A stretch of 64,000 bases of DNA from assembly GCA_029582265.1 (NCBI GenBank), contig CM055822.1, positions 46,353,916 to 46,417,915 on the forward strand. Reading direction: 5' to 3'. The position numbers were made by a program, and so were the translations under genes. A model generated the notes under the pieces. The model was not told the origin of the DNA, did not search any database, and saw only the letters and a program-made list of their open reading frames with translations. Positions 37,034 through 47,981 of this stretch are shown here, piece by piece. The stretch's first letter is position 1, and each line of letters begins with the position of its first letter. This DNA comes from Zoroaster sp. YZ-2022. Its lineage: Eukaryota; Echinodermata; Asteroidea; Forcipulatida; Zoroasteridae.

Positions 37034-37359
37034 GTACGGTACAATACAAGTACACAAACATAAACGTTTTAATAAACGTTGCTCGTTCTTTTAAATGTCG
37101 TCTTGTTAGAAAAATACGAAATTTCCAAAAACAAATGATAAACTTGTTGAAAACTCGTTTTAAGCAATTTTTGTAGTAACAATTTGAAATCCTAAGCCTC
37201 ATCCAAAAACACTGTTACGACTATTTGACGATTACTACCAAACATGGCCACAAAAGACCCCTCAAAGATATTATACACGCAGTACAATAATTAAAGCTAA
37301 TCATATTACTAGATCTAATCCCCAATTTTGAAAATGTATCACATTAATGACAGTGTTCT

Positions 37360-37930
37360 TGAGGTTGTTCATAAAGTATTTGGGTTTGTAATCTCATCAA
37401 CCTCTTGGTCAAAACATGTAGATATGACTGTTGCCAAAGTTTTAGAGTTCTAGGTTTGATCACTCGTATATCAGGAGTGTCACAGTCGTTTTCCCATCGA
37501 TGCAGATCTTCTTTGCGTTTGTATAAAGCCTGTGTCTCCCAATAATTGAATATGGTGCTCAATGTGGCAGCCTTATCAAATAAGTCACATTCGCTCAATT
37601 GAGCGGACCCAACATAAATTAACTAGATTATTTTAATGGTCGTTCCACTTCATATACTGATCGTTTGACTCATCTTGGTATACCCTCACTCCTCAAAATT
37701 GTGGTTTCTTTCGTTTATGTTTGTTTGCAAATGTTCGTATGGATTACATGACACACCAGTATTCAACGTTTTATCTATAAAATTTCCGTAGAAGTGAAGT
37801 ATTTATTTTAATCACTTATTTGCCAGAACCGACGCATTTAAATACTCTTTATTTCACCGATTTGCTCGTATCTGGGTTCCCCCCTGAGCATGTAAAAATG
37901 AACTCTTTTACTTTAACAATTTCAAAGTTA
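37360..37930 (+). mobile_element. LINE reverse-transcriptase C-terminal fragment
   Basis: Plus-strand frames give FGFVISSTSWSKHVD, then LYKACVSPIIEYGAQ, and DRLTHLGIPSLL. These match the region after the RT catalytic core of CR1/jockey-type LINEs (LGV-x-I-x-x-x-L-x-W-x-x-H; YK-x-x-V-x-P-I-x-EYG). It lies in intron 1 of the transporter gene and is degraded. Confidence 0.65.
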
Positions 37931-37999
37931 GCTATCAGTCATTTTGAAAGTACTGTTGAGATATATTAAGGTATACCGAGCTTTAAATAGACCATTTTT

Positions 38000-39370
38000 C
38001 AAGAACTGTCCTGCCCAAAGGGGTGGGAGAAAGGCAGCGTTAAAAGCAACATTTGGATGAACCTGGAGCCAGCAGGAAGGCTGGAGGAAACAGAGGCCAG
38101 GAAAGCACCAAGGAGACACCCAAGGTCGGACTGCTTTAGGAACGCAGGAACAAAGGGGCAGTACTTCACCTGAAGAAACATAAGAGGGGGACTTTGTGTT
38201 CACACGGATATTAAGGGGCATCGATGCACAGATGTTGATTGACACGGGGCAGGACAGGTGCAGTTGTTGCAGTGTATTACAGGATGGCACCAGAAAGGAG
38301 ACCTACACCTAGTAGAGGCAGTAAGCTGTACGGAACAGATGATGGCAGCCCCATATAGACAGTAGGTGGAGCCTGGCTGGAAACTCAGACGGACCGCCTA
38401 TCCAGTGCGTGCGATATTTGCAAATCTGGACATGGAAGGAATACTCGTATGGACTATCTGCTGCCGACCAATGGAAGGTTGAGACTTCAGGAAGATGGTC
38501 TTACCTTTAAACGGGGAGAGGATCAGTTGCCAAAATAAAGGGGGTTCAAACTTCTGTGCCCGTGTCATAGTGGATGAGACGACGAATGTACACCCATGGC
38601 ATGAGACCTTGTCTCGGAATAGTGACAATGATTTTCAGGACTGGGTGTAAAGGAACCTACAGGGACAAATGAATTGGCTGTCAGAGGACTGATAGTGGCC
38701 AGAGTGTTGGTAAGCCGATGAGGGAAGGCTGCCTGTTCGTGTATTTAACCCAGGAAGAAGGACCTCCGTAGTTAAGAAGGGCATGGCGGTTTCTCACTCA
38801 GTAAGCGAAGGTAATGTGGAGGAATACCAGCAGGACCTGGGCAGGTGCCTCAACACATTCAGGACCTGTATACAAGGAGTATCGCACCAGTCAGTTCGGA
38901 GTACCATTCACAGATAACAGGGCTAGTTATGTGAAGGAAGGAAACGACGACATGGATACACAGGATTGTAGATTACCACATTGATGCGAGTTGCTAGGCC
39001 GTAGGTGCAACAGAAACGAGTGAGAAGATACGATTGTCAACTGTGACGCCTGAAGCCCACGACGGCATAACTTTGGAACTTGGCTCAGGAGGACACTCAA
39101 GGAGAGACGTGGCATGAGATGCAGGGTACATCTACAGAAGACGACCTGGAGGGGTTATGGAGAGCCGTGAGTCTCCTGATAAAGATAACCCTTGAAGCAT
39201 TGGAGACGATAGAGGACCCTCAGGCAGCCAGACAGACAGCATGCATGCCCATGAACTGAATTTGCCATCTCCTGTTTTGGAACAGGGACCGAAGGAAAAA
39301 CTGCTAAGGCCTGGGAGGCAACGAGAAGAAATCTTACAAGACAACACAGGTGGCCACAGCGCATGGACAA
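38000..39370 (+). mobile_element. Ty3/Gypsy-like retrotransposon fragment (protease region)
   Basis: Plus-strand frames near 38,210-38,250 give IKGIDAQMLIDTG, the aspartic-protease active site. They are followed near 38,450 by MDYLLPTNGRL, the usual block after protease, and near 38,660-38,800 by LAVRGLIVARVL and KKGMAVSLS-like sequence of the protease-RT linker. Frames change at least five times, and no RT or LTR was found. The region down to 39,370 has the same purine-rich composition, but I cannot name its parts. Confidence 0.55.
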
Positions 39371-39597
39371 ATTTTAGGCTGCTTCTAGTTGGGCTAGCTA
39401 TCATTTAACATTCATTAAAATGGTTTATCGAACGAGGTTAAGCATTTCCATATAACCCTTTCATTACCAGCCAGTTATGCAAGAGATACCTTCTTTACCA
39501 CAGTAATTAGGAGCCCAATGTCACTTCAGCACCAGTGGTTTTCACAATTTCATTAAGTGCCCTCACTCTGCATAATAGACACTTTTTTTTACATGTG

Positions 39598-42484
39598 TAC
39601 TGTACACCAAATGGGCATGGCTCAGATATATTTGTATGTTAAACTGATGGTAAAATAGTATACAAAGGGAGGAAAATATTGTCAGATTTTTAGTGTAAAA
39701 GCAAAACAATGAAATATTTAGATCAGATTTACACTGAAGAAAAGTAATACAAATGGGTGATATTTCATACAATACGGTACATTTAAGATTTCTTTCCATG
39801 AAAACAATAACTTGATGAGATTTTTGGGATTTTTTGGTTTTCTACTGAAATGAACCATTTACTTGTATTCAGTGTACATACATCACAATCCATTAACACC
39901 CCCACCCCCAATTCAATATTGGTTTGGACTGTAATCTGCGCTTGTCCGACCTTTCCCAACATTGAATTGGAAGGCAAATAGTAATTTACAATCAATGTGA
40001 TGGTATTTCAAAGCAGGAACTATGCCATAGGTTGTACATTGTTTACAGATCATCTTTGTTTGTTTCGCCTGCCTAATTTGCGGTTACTGCAAACAATGCA
40101 GTCGCGTTTTCCATTGGGTTTTTGCCAGGATAGTGTTGTTGCCCTGTCAACTCGATAGGAATATGGTATCTCAACTGACTTGTTGCGTTACGTTTCCAAC
40201 CCAACAGCAAGCCCTGTACAATCCCTATACGAAAATCAAGGTTACTGATTTTTTGTTCCTCGCTATGTGGTGAATATTACTCTGCTATTGACAATACAGA
40301 TATTCAGCATATGGAAAAACTCTTTTCCACCATTTCAAGCTTCTGTGTGTATGATTGTAGTACTGAAAACATTGGTCGGCAAGATCAGTTCCACCCATGT
40401 TTTGTTGTAATCATCAATACAATTGGCTTCATAACATCACAAAATCCATTGTGCTCTTATTACACCGAATTTGCCTACATTAGTTAAAAGTGTACAGATT
40501 TTTTGTCTTGCCAAAGATACACATTGCCACCTTTCACCAAAAAATGGGTCATCCTTTCTTCATTTATGGTTTTTGGTTTGCGGGTATTCTCTGTAGTGTA
40601 ACGAACAGTTCCACAACATCTGAATCTAGTTAGCAAGTTTAGCTAAAACAGCTGGGCTAGTATAGTAATTATCACAATATTACATGTCCCTTATTCTCAA
40701 GTCCATGGACCAGTTCAATGACGACTTTTCCTGCAACTGTTAGGTTTGGTGGATGGTCTGACTTGGTATCTACATGTACGCTGCATCATAAAAGTTTGGG
40801 TGTCGTCGGCTCCTGTGTACAGTTTCCAAGCTACGTGTATCCTGTTTTGGACTCGTTCAGGAGAATCTTTAATACCCGTTTGATAGATTTTTAGGCATGT
40901 ACTGAACAAACTAGCGTCCTTGAATTTCAACATACTCTCGTCTGGAGACAGATTCTGCGAGGTTATACAGGTTGAGAACTTCGGACGAGGACTTTATCAA
41001 GGGCCGAACTTGGAAGTTTGTCCCGTTTAGCCAAGGCTCTACGAGGAATTTGGTTATTTGAGATGTGGAGAAACCGAAGAATTGAACTGAACCGATTTCG
41101 GGACATGATCGACGGTAGAATGGGATGCGAAGAACTTCAGATGTGACCAGTACATCTTGTATTGAGAGATTTGTTTATGCCCATAGCAATGAGAAGTGCC
41201 ACAAATGCCATCATTTCTGGAATGTTGGTTGGGTGCCAGGAGAATTGTTGACCAGGTTTGAGTCTATTGTTTGCTGCGCATAGCGATTGTCTATCGACGA
41301 GCATATCCCACAGAGTTGACAAAATACAGCTTGAAGATCTCCATGCCGACAGTGTGAAAGTCGCGTAGACAGAATTTCATTGAACTGCACAGTCCACACT
41401 CGTAATGGTCTCGTCGTTCCCAACCGGATCGGAAATCTAACTTTCCTATCGTCCTCCTTGATCTCGGTCGGCTGTCACCTTGGTGAGGTAGGCTGCAACA
41501 GAAAAATAAGGCAAAGGAGGATTAATCTCGGTCCTTTATTAAATACAATATCTCAATGCTACTTTGCTGCATGTGCACAGGCCACAGGGTCATGCACAAA
41601 ATGAATATTGTGCTGAGAAAAAAATATGGCAGATTCCATCACTCCAAACTCGTTGTCGATAAATTTTCGTTTTAATGTGGGATTGTGAATGTGAATTCCC
41701 CAACTTCTGCATAATACGACTTATAAGGGCCTTTCGAATACAAGGCTATTCTTTTGGAAGCTTGAGACTAAGGTGAATTTTCAGCCTGTTAGTGTTAACG
41801 CTAAACAGCACGACCGCTATGGGTGAATGTTAAATTTCTATGCTATATCTATACATCAACTTGCTGTTTCAGTGAATACAAATATTACCCCAACAAACTA
41901 CTAATAATTGTACATTTTCATTGACTTTTTGATGCAGTCCAGGGGTGGGATTTGGTCAATCTATAAAGGGATCCATTTTTAAATTTACATTACTCAACTC
42001 TAAGTTGTACAACTATTTACGCTATAGCCTAGGAAAATAGTGAATTACATTAATTTGCATTGGCTAGGAAGAGTAACGTTAACTGTTATTAGTTATTCAT
42101 TTTACTGTAGATTTTGGCCTACCTCTTCAACGAATTTCGCTGAATTTGTACTCTAATGTGCTGTCGTCATCCGTTACTCGTCATCTGATTCTGAGCCACT
42201 GTCTGCCAAAATCTCAGCACAAATGCCATCATTTATGTCCGTTTCCATCATGATTGCAAGCTAAATTAACTGACCGTTGTGGAAGCGTGGACGCTAACCA
42301 GGAACCGCAAAGTGACGACTTTTCTTTTCATAAACTTTTACACTTCATTCCTGTCAATAGAGGGTGCCAACCCAAACCACTCAGCATTTTCAGGTGGTGA
42401 ATTAAGTAGCGTGGTTCAGGGCATGCCGATTCCCGGCACCTTTTAGAGCCACGGGAAGGAAGCGTATCACAACAAGGCTCTTTT
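39598..42484 (-). mobile_element. piggyBac-like transposon, copy 2 (frame-broken)
   Basis: Collinear with copy 1 over nearly its whole length, including non-coding flanks, but with different small indels. Here MMAFVALLIAMGINKS (41,250-41,203) is in frame where copy 1 is broken, while the YCDNYYTS block near 40,670 is broken here and intact in copy 1. Both ends are cut short relative to copy 1: homology stops at AAGGCTCTTTT near 42,484, before the terminal TTAA. It lies in intron 1 of the SLC16-like gene, antisense to it. Confidence 0.85.
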
Positions 42485-43871
42485 GTGCAAATCGTTTGAA
42501 AATAACACCTGGCCATCGTATTAGCAGGGCTATTATACGTTGTAGTGATTTTTTAAAGTATAGAAAACATTATAATCCCTTCAGATGATACTGGAAAATA
42601 ATTGATCATCTCGCTTATCACTATTAACCAACAATCTATCAACAAGGAATTAAGGAACAGTCAAACAAACCCTAACACTCAACGAAATATTTGGTGGTAA
42701 TATAGTCTCAATACAGTAATTATTTTAGATATGCATCATTTACCCAATAATACCAATCCCATTTATTTTTAAAATAAATTCAAAAGTAATCGAACAAAAA
42801 GGATTTCCCAAATGACATGTTTTAGAGCAATACAGCTCAAACATGCAGTCTTCTAATTGCTGAAAAGAAGACAAAAAATAGACATTGAGATATTTGCATC
42901 TTTGATAAATTGTTCAAGCCAAGGATAAATAAATCAATAAATGTAAATATTTTTGACAGGATAGGTGGAAAATCACAAACGTTGAATGGATAAAGTGGAA
43001 TTTGAAAATTCCCCATTAACACTCCCATCGAAATCCCCAAATTTCCCCATCAATCCCACACCGACCCCCCCCGCCTGGCCCCCCCAACCTGACCTCGCCC
43101 AAAACACAGCCCCGCTCCCTCACCCATCCTTCCAATACACACCCGACCAGGCCTAACGGATGTTTGGTTATGTCTGGGCGAAAGCTAAAACGTTTACAAA
43201 ATTCTCCATCATTTCACAATTCCGAGATACCATTCCCCAAGCAAGCTTGATGGTCATTAGAAAATATAATGTACGGATTGATGCCTTAAAAACTATGAAT
43301 AAGCGTTAACATGTCATAGGTACCACACGTATACTGTAAAAAAAGCGGTTCTACAACCGGCGGTTTACAACCGGTGGGGAACCCGGGAATTGAAAATTTC
43401 ACATTTTTCAAGTCCGGAAGCAGCGCCTATAAGAGAAAAACCAAGCAAGATGATTTGTTTATGAATTGTTTGAAAAAAGAAAAGAGTTCGTTGTAGCTGG
43501 AGGCAAACGGACCAGGTGGGTCAGTCGGTGTTTGGACAGACGAAATCGTGAGGAGCATCGAAACAAGTTGCTGTTGTGAATTATTGAGTGCGTTTGTTTT
43601 CTGTTGCGGACAAACAAGGACAGTTGGTGTACGTTACAATACAAAATTGTCAGTTTTCACATTTTAACGGCTCTGTTTTCAAAACAGCGACCTCTAGTTA
43701 CCCTATATGGCATAAAGACAAATTAATAATCATTGTCGTGGGGGCCAAAAACAGCTAATAACTTGGGGAGTATTTTATGTACTTCGTCATCTGCCTTTTT
43801 GTTTTATATTCACAATAAAGGCTTTTACAACGGCTTAACAATTCAAACATTCGTTTTTAAATATTTTAAAG
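42485..43871. other. Intron sequence, no gene seen
   Basis: Part of transporter intron 1. It is AT-rich except for a C-rich strand at 43,055-43,150. A short repeated motif, ACAACCGGCGG/ACAACCGGTGG, lies near 43,352. Confidence 0.5.
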
Positions 43872-44014
43872 GTCCAGTCGCACCAACTCTCAGGGAGAAA
43901 TTCGGTACAAGGCAGTTGTCATGGTGTGTGGTATGATTATTGGAACTTCGTTCATAATTTCGTCCTTTGTATCTAGTTTGGCTGTTTTTACTGTCATCCT
44001 TACTCTCTTTGCTG
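43872..44014 (+). CDS. SLC16-like transporter, exon with TM2-TM3 loop and TM3
   Basis: The acceptor TTTTAAAG (AG at 43,870-43,871) and donor GTGAGT (44,015) frame GPVAPTLREKFGTRQ and, after a one-base frame change near 43,918, MVCGMIIGTSFIISSFV ending LTLFAG. This is the cytosolic loop with the R-x-G-x-R signature between TM2 and TM3 and the next helix of the MCT fold. The first codon is split (phase 1) and the last codon is split (phase 1), matching the next exon. The frame break falls exactly where VVMV is expected. Confidence 0.8.
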
Positions 44015-44315
44015 GTGAGTGTATGCTATCTATAGAAACGTTTAGTTTTTTTTTTCTTTTTTGGAGGGTGGGAGGGGTAGGAGAAGGTTTTGATTGGATG
44101 ACGCCTTTCAAAGTCTTAAGAATATTTAGCACTATTTTGACAACAGAGGGCAGACTTACGTGTCCAAATCTGCGCATGCGAAAAAGAATTTGTCACCGCG
44201 TTGATTGGGACGTTTAGAATATTGAACGAAAATGTATATACGAATGTGACGTCCCCGTATTGTTTCTACAATGAACACAGTACGTGTTATGTCACCTCAT
44301 ATAATGCACACGTTT

Positions 44316-47300
44316 CCCAGTGGGCAAACAACGTTATTTCAACGTTGAATTTTGGTTCGATGTCGAAATACCATAAAACAACGTTATTTCAACGTTGAAT
44401 GTTGGTTCGAGTCAAATACCAAACAACGTTATTTCAACGTCGCTTTTGCGGCGCTTTTTTTAAGTTGTTGTTCGACGTTGTTCGAACGTTGGATAGATGT
44501 TGAAATTGTGTGTGATATTAAAAACCTAAATTCAATGTTTATCGAACGTCAGTTTGGTTACGTTGATTCAACGTAAAGATTTCGACATTTATAAATGTCG
44601 GATAGATGTTAAATTACATCATATTATGTTGCAACCAAAACTCAATGTTTAGGCAATGTCAGTTTGCAACGTTGTATCAATGTATGATTAGGGCCTACCG
44701 TAATTAATCCTACCACTTCAACAAATGGAGTTTGGACCCTCTTCAACAGGAAGAGGGAGGTGTTACAGACGCTCAAAATAATTATAAGAAAGCACCCTTT
44801 CGTTAAAAATAAAACATATGTTGTGATAAGAAACGATTTAGAACCCAAAACTTCCATTGTAAATCATAGAAACTTTCCCACTCCACGTCTGACACTGTCT
44901 GTCTGTCCATAACAAAAATAAAAAATGATCGTATGGATGGGAAAAAAGCTATCACATTTCCATAGTTCCTTGATCGATGATGGATTCTATAAGAATCCTT
45001 GCACATCAATAAGAATCGGACAGCTATAGTTGCCGTCAATATGTGTATCAACTCGTCAAATGAATTATTTATATGATATTGCATGAGGACAACACTAGGA
45101 TGACTCGTCCATCCCAATAATTTATGGATTCGATTTTGTCTGACAGAGCATGTTCGTGTACATGGATGTTCAGTTGGTCAATACAGGGCCAATTCGTTTA
45201 CCCACCATTGGTCTACTACGTGCGCCAGTACCTGCCAATTGAGCGCGAATTATTTTTGACGTGATATGAACAACGTTCGCACGCATTATGTACATGCATT
45301 GTGATGAACGTGCAACGTGGCTCGCGGCCATTAGATCATTCATTCACTCCCGCTGCTCATCAAACGTGCGTGCATAGCTGATGACTTTTCGAGTAAACCC
45401 ACACTATCAACAAAGCCGTTAATACATGTCATATATGACGGTAAGTTCGCCTTCTAGTTAATTTAGTCTATTATTGAAATACTTGTTCATGCAATGCATC
45501 ATTTTACGATTTAGAGCTAGATAATTGTACACAATTCACAAAATGGTCTAAATCATTCACATTACATCATCACGTATTTAGCTGGTTGATGATTGTTGGA
45601 TGACCATGTATTGTTCGGTCTGCATGTAAGGGCTTAACATTTGGAAGGGAATATAATATCAGATTGAAGAAAATAACTAAAGTTTTCTAATACTTATTTG
45701 TTACTAATCAATATTAATTTTCTGTTCTTTTGTTATTTTCAGCAAGAGTCCTCAACAGTTAAATGGGGACTGAACAAGTGGCAACAATCGTGTCGACATG
45801 CCTGAAGTATCCCCATATAGACGATGAGGTGGAGGAAGACGTTAAAACAATTTGTCCAACAATCTTCAGTGTTGTAGTTGCTGTGTTAATTTTTATAAAT
45901 GAGCAATTCAACACTAATGGGCCAAAAAGATAACTTTGTAAGAGAGGCATGGGAGAGTGAGATAAATGCAACTATTTTGTCCCAGTCTTTTCCTGTACAT
46001 TCCAACAAAATCTGTGAATTTAGAAATTACAGGGTCATTTGAAAGGTGTTAGGTATGTAACAGAGACACAGAATGGCCTAGAAAGACAATAAAACAATAA
46101 ACAAATGCTATGCCATTAACATTCCTAACCCTTAAAGATGTAGGCTGTCAAAATTGAGACATAACTCTGCATGGGTATTAATGAAATTTCAATGGAAAAT
46201 AAGTCACGTACGAACGTGGACAGACATTTTATGACAAAATGTCTGTCCCCATTTCTGTAATAATGAAAACCTATAATTTCTTAAATAACCATGGGGCTTT
46301 CTAATTTTGGCTGTAACTATCCCTAACAGCCTGTAGAATTGTAATTTGACAACATTTTGGCATCAAATAATTTTAGTATAAATTCTACCAATTGATGACA
46401 AATGTCTGTCCTCGTTACATACATAAAATTCTTCCAAATATTTAGCATTTTATTTAACATTTTGTGCATTACTTTTTTTAAGTTATGTATTTAAAGTTCA
46501 GAGACAAAAATAAGTCCAATAACAAGGTAATGTGTCATTATTTGATGAAAAAAATACTCATTAATTTTGAGTTAACATGCAACTTCAGGTAAAATGTTTT
46601 CCTAAATTTAGGTTCAGTCCAACTGGCCGCTTTTAACAGACCGAGCCGAAGTTGAGGTCTAATATTAAATGGCCACGACCCAACCAAGGTCATTATTGCA
46701 TTAAAGACCGGATCATCACACTTCTTTCCTAAAAAAAAATCTTTGTGACTAAGAATTTCTGTGAACTAATTTATGTTTCAGGTAAAAATTATGTACCACG
46801 TCGTAAAGAAATTTAAATGTTTTCCTCAATGGGAGGATATTTCTAATTAATCTTTATGATATTCCTAGTGTGATATTTGTTATTTTATATTTGATAGTTT
46901 CTAATGCTCTTCAAATTTCACATAGTGTACTCACCACCTCTTGCAGCAATATTTTACATGGCATGTAAATTGATATGACAGAATTGTGCTTCAGATAAGT
47001 TTTTTTGTGGGGAAAAACAAAACAAAACAGATTCTCGATGTTGCATTAACTAAAAGGTACATAGTGTATCACCACTTGTAATTTTCCATTATAAGAACAT
47101 AATTTGTATTGCCAAAACAAGGCAGTGCTGCATTTACGAGAAAAAAATAAATTACATTATCATGTACGGTATTAGAGACAAGTTCTGGTTATAAATACAC
47201 GTAGGCTATAATTCCCAATAATAAGTCATTTCAATTCTTAATTTTACACTGTATGGAATTTTCAAAACCTACAATCTGTTGTAAACTGATGAAACATGGA

Positions 47301-47960
47301 AGTTAATAACACTGAAGTGATCAATAAATAACTTTATTTAAATTTAAAAAAAATTTCGGAAGTTGATTTGCAAATTGATTCAAATTTTGATTCGAACAAT
47401 GCCAAAATCCACCATTGTTGTATCTTTTAAAGTTGATTCTTTAACCTTCAAATCCTAGTGCTGATTCAACATTTCCATTGTACGTAATAAATGATTCAAA
47501 GTTGATATTTCTGCATTGGTACAACATTGATAATTCTCCGTTGATTCAAAGTCGATATTTCTACGTTGATTCAATTTGCAAATCCAACAACTTTTCAACG
47601 TTATTTCAACATACAAATGTCGACGTTAACTCAACGTATAAATGTCTACGTTGATTCAACGTTGTGATTTCCATGTTGATTCAACGTCAGCTTTTCTACG
47701 TTGATTCAAAGTCGATATTTCTACGTTGATTCAATTTGCAAATCCAACAACTTTTTAACATTATTTCAGCTTACAAATGTCGACGTTAAATCAACGTATA
47801 AAATAATGTCTACGCTAATTCAGCGTTGTGATTTCCATGTTAATTCAACGTCAGCTTTTCTACGTTGATTCGTTTGCAAATCCAATCATTATTCAACGTC
47901 AGTTCAACGTCGACGTCTAACGTTGATTCAACGTTAGTTCAACTTATTTTGCACGCTGGG
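44316..47960. mobile_element. 3.6 kb fold-back element with AACGTTNATTCAACGT repeats
   Basis: Left end CCCAGTGGGCAAACAACGTT and right end AACTTATTTTGCACGCTGGG are inverted. Behind each end lies an array of short motifs (AACGTTGATTCAACGT and variants), at 44,330-44,690 and 47,440-47,945, so the two ends can pair in many registers. In the right array a roughly 155-bp block (CTACGTTGATTCAAAGTCGA on) is doubled at 47,541 and 47,696. No transposase was recognised; a small spliced frame at 45,763 is the only coding candidate. It lies in intron 2 of the transporter. No clear target duplication. Confidence 0.65.
45763..45933 (+). CDS. Small unknown ORF (56 aa) with upstream intron
   Basis: ATG at 45,763 to TAA at 45,931 encodes a short protein with an acidic stretch (DDEVEEDVK) then a hydrophobic segment (IFSVVVAVLIFI). 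A polypyrimidine acceptor TTGTTATTTTCAG ends at 45,742, and a strong donor ACG|GTAAGT lies at 45,441. This gives a plausible 5' untranslated exon and a 302-bp intron. I know no family. It could be a chance frame in the fold-back element. Confidence 0.3.
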   Translation: MGTEQVATIVSTCLKYPHIDDEVEEDVKTICPTIFSVVVAVLIFINEQFNTNGPKR

Positions 47961-47981
47961 TTACGTTCCGTCTACATATAT

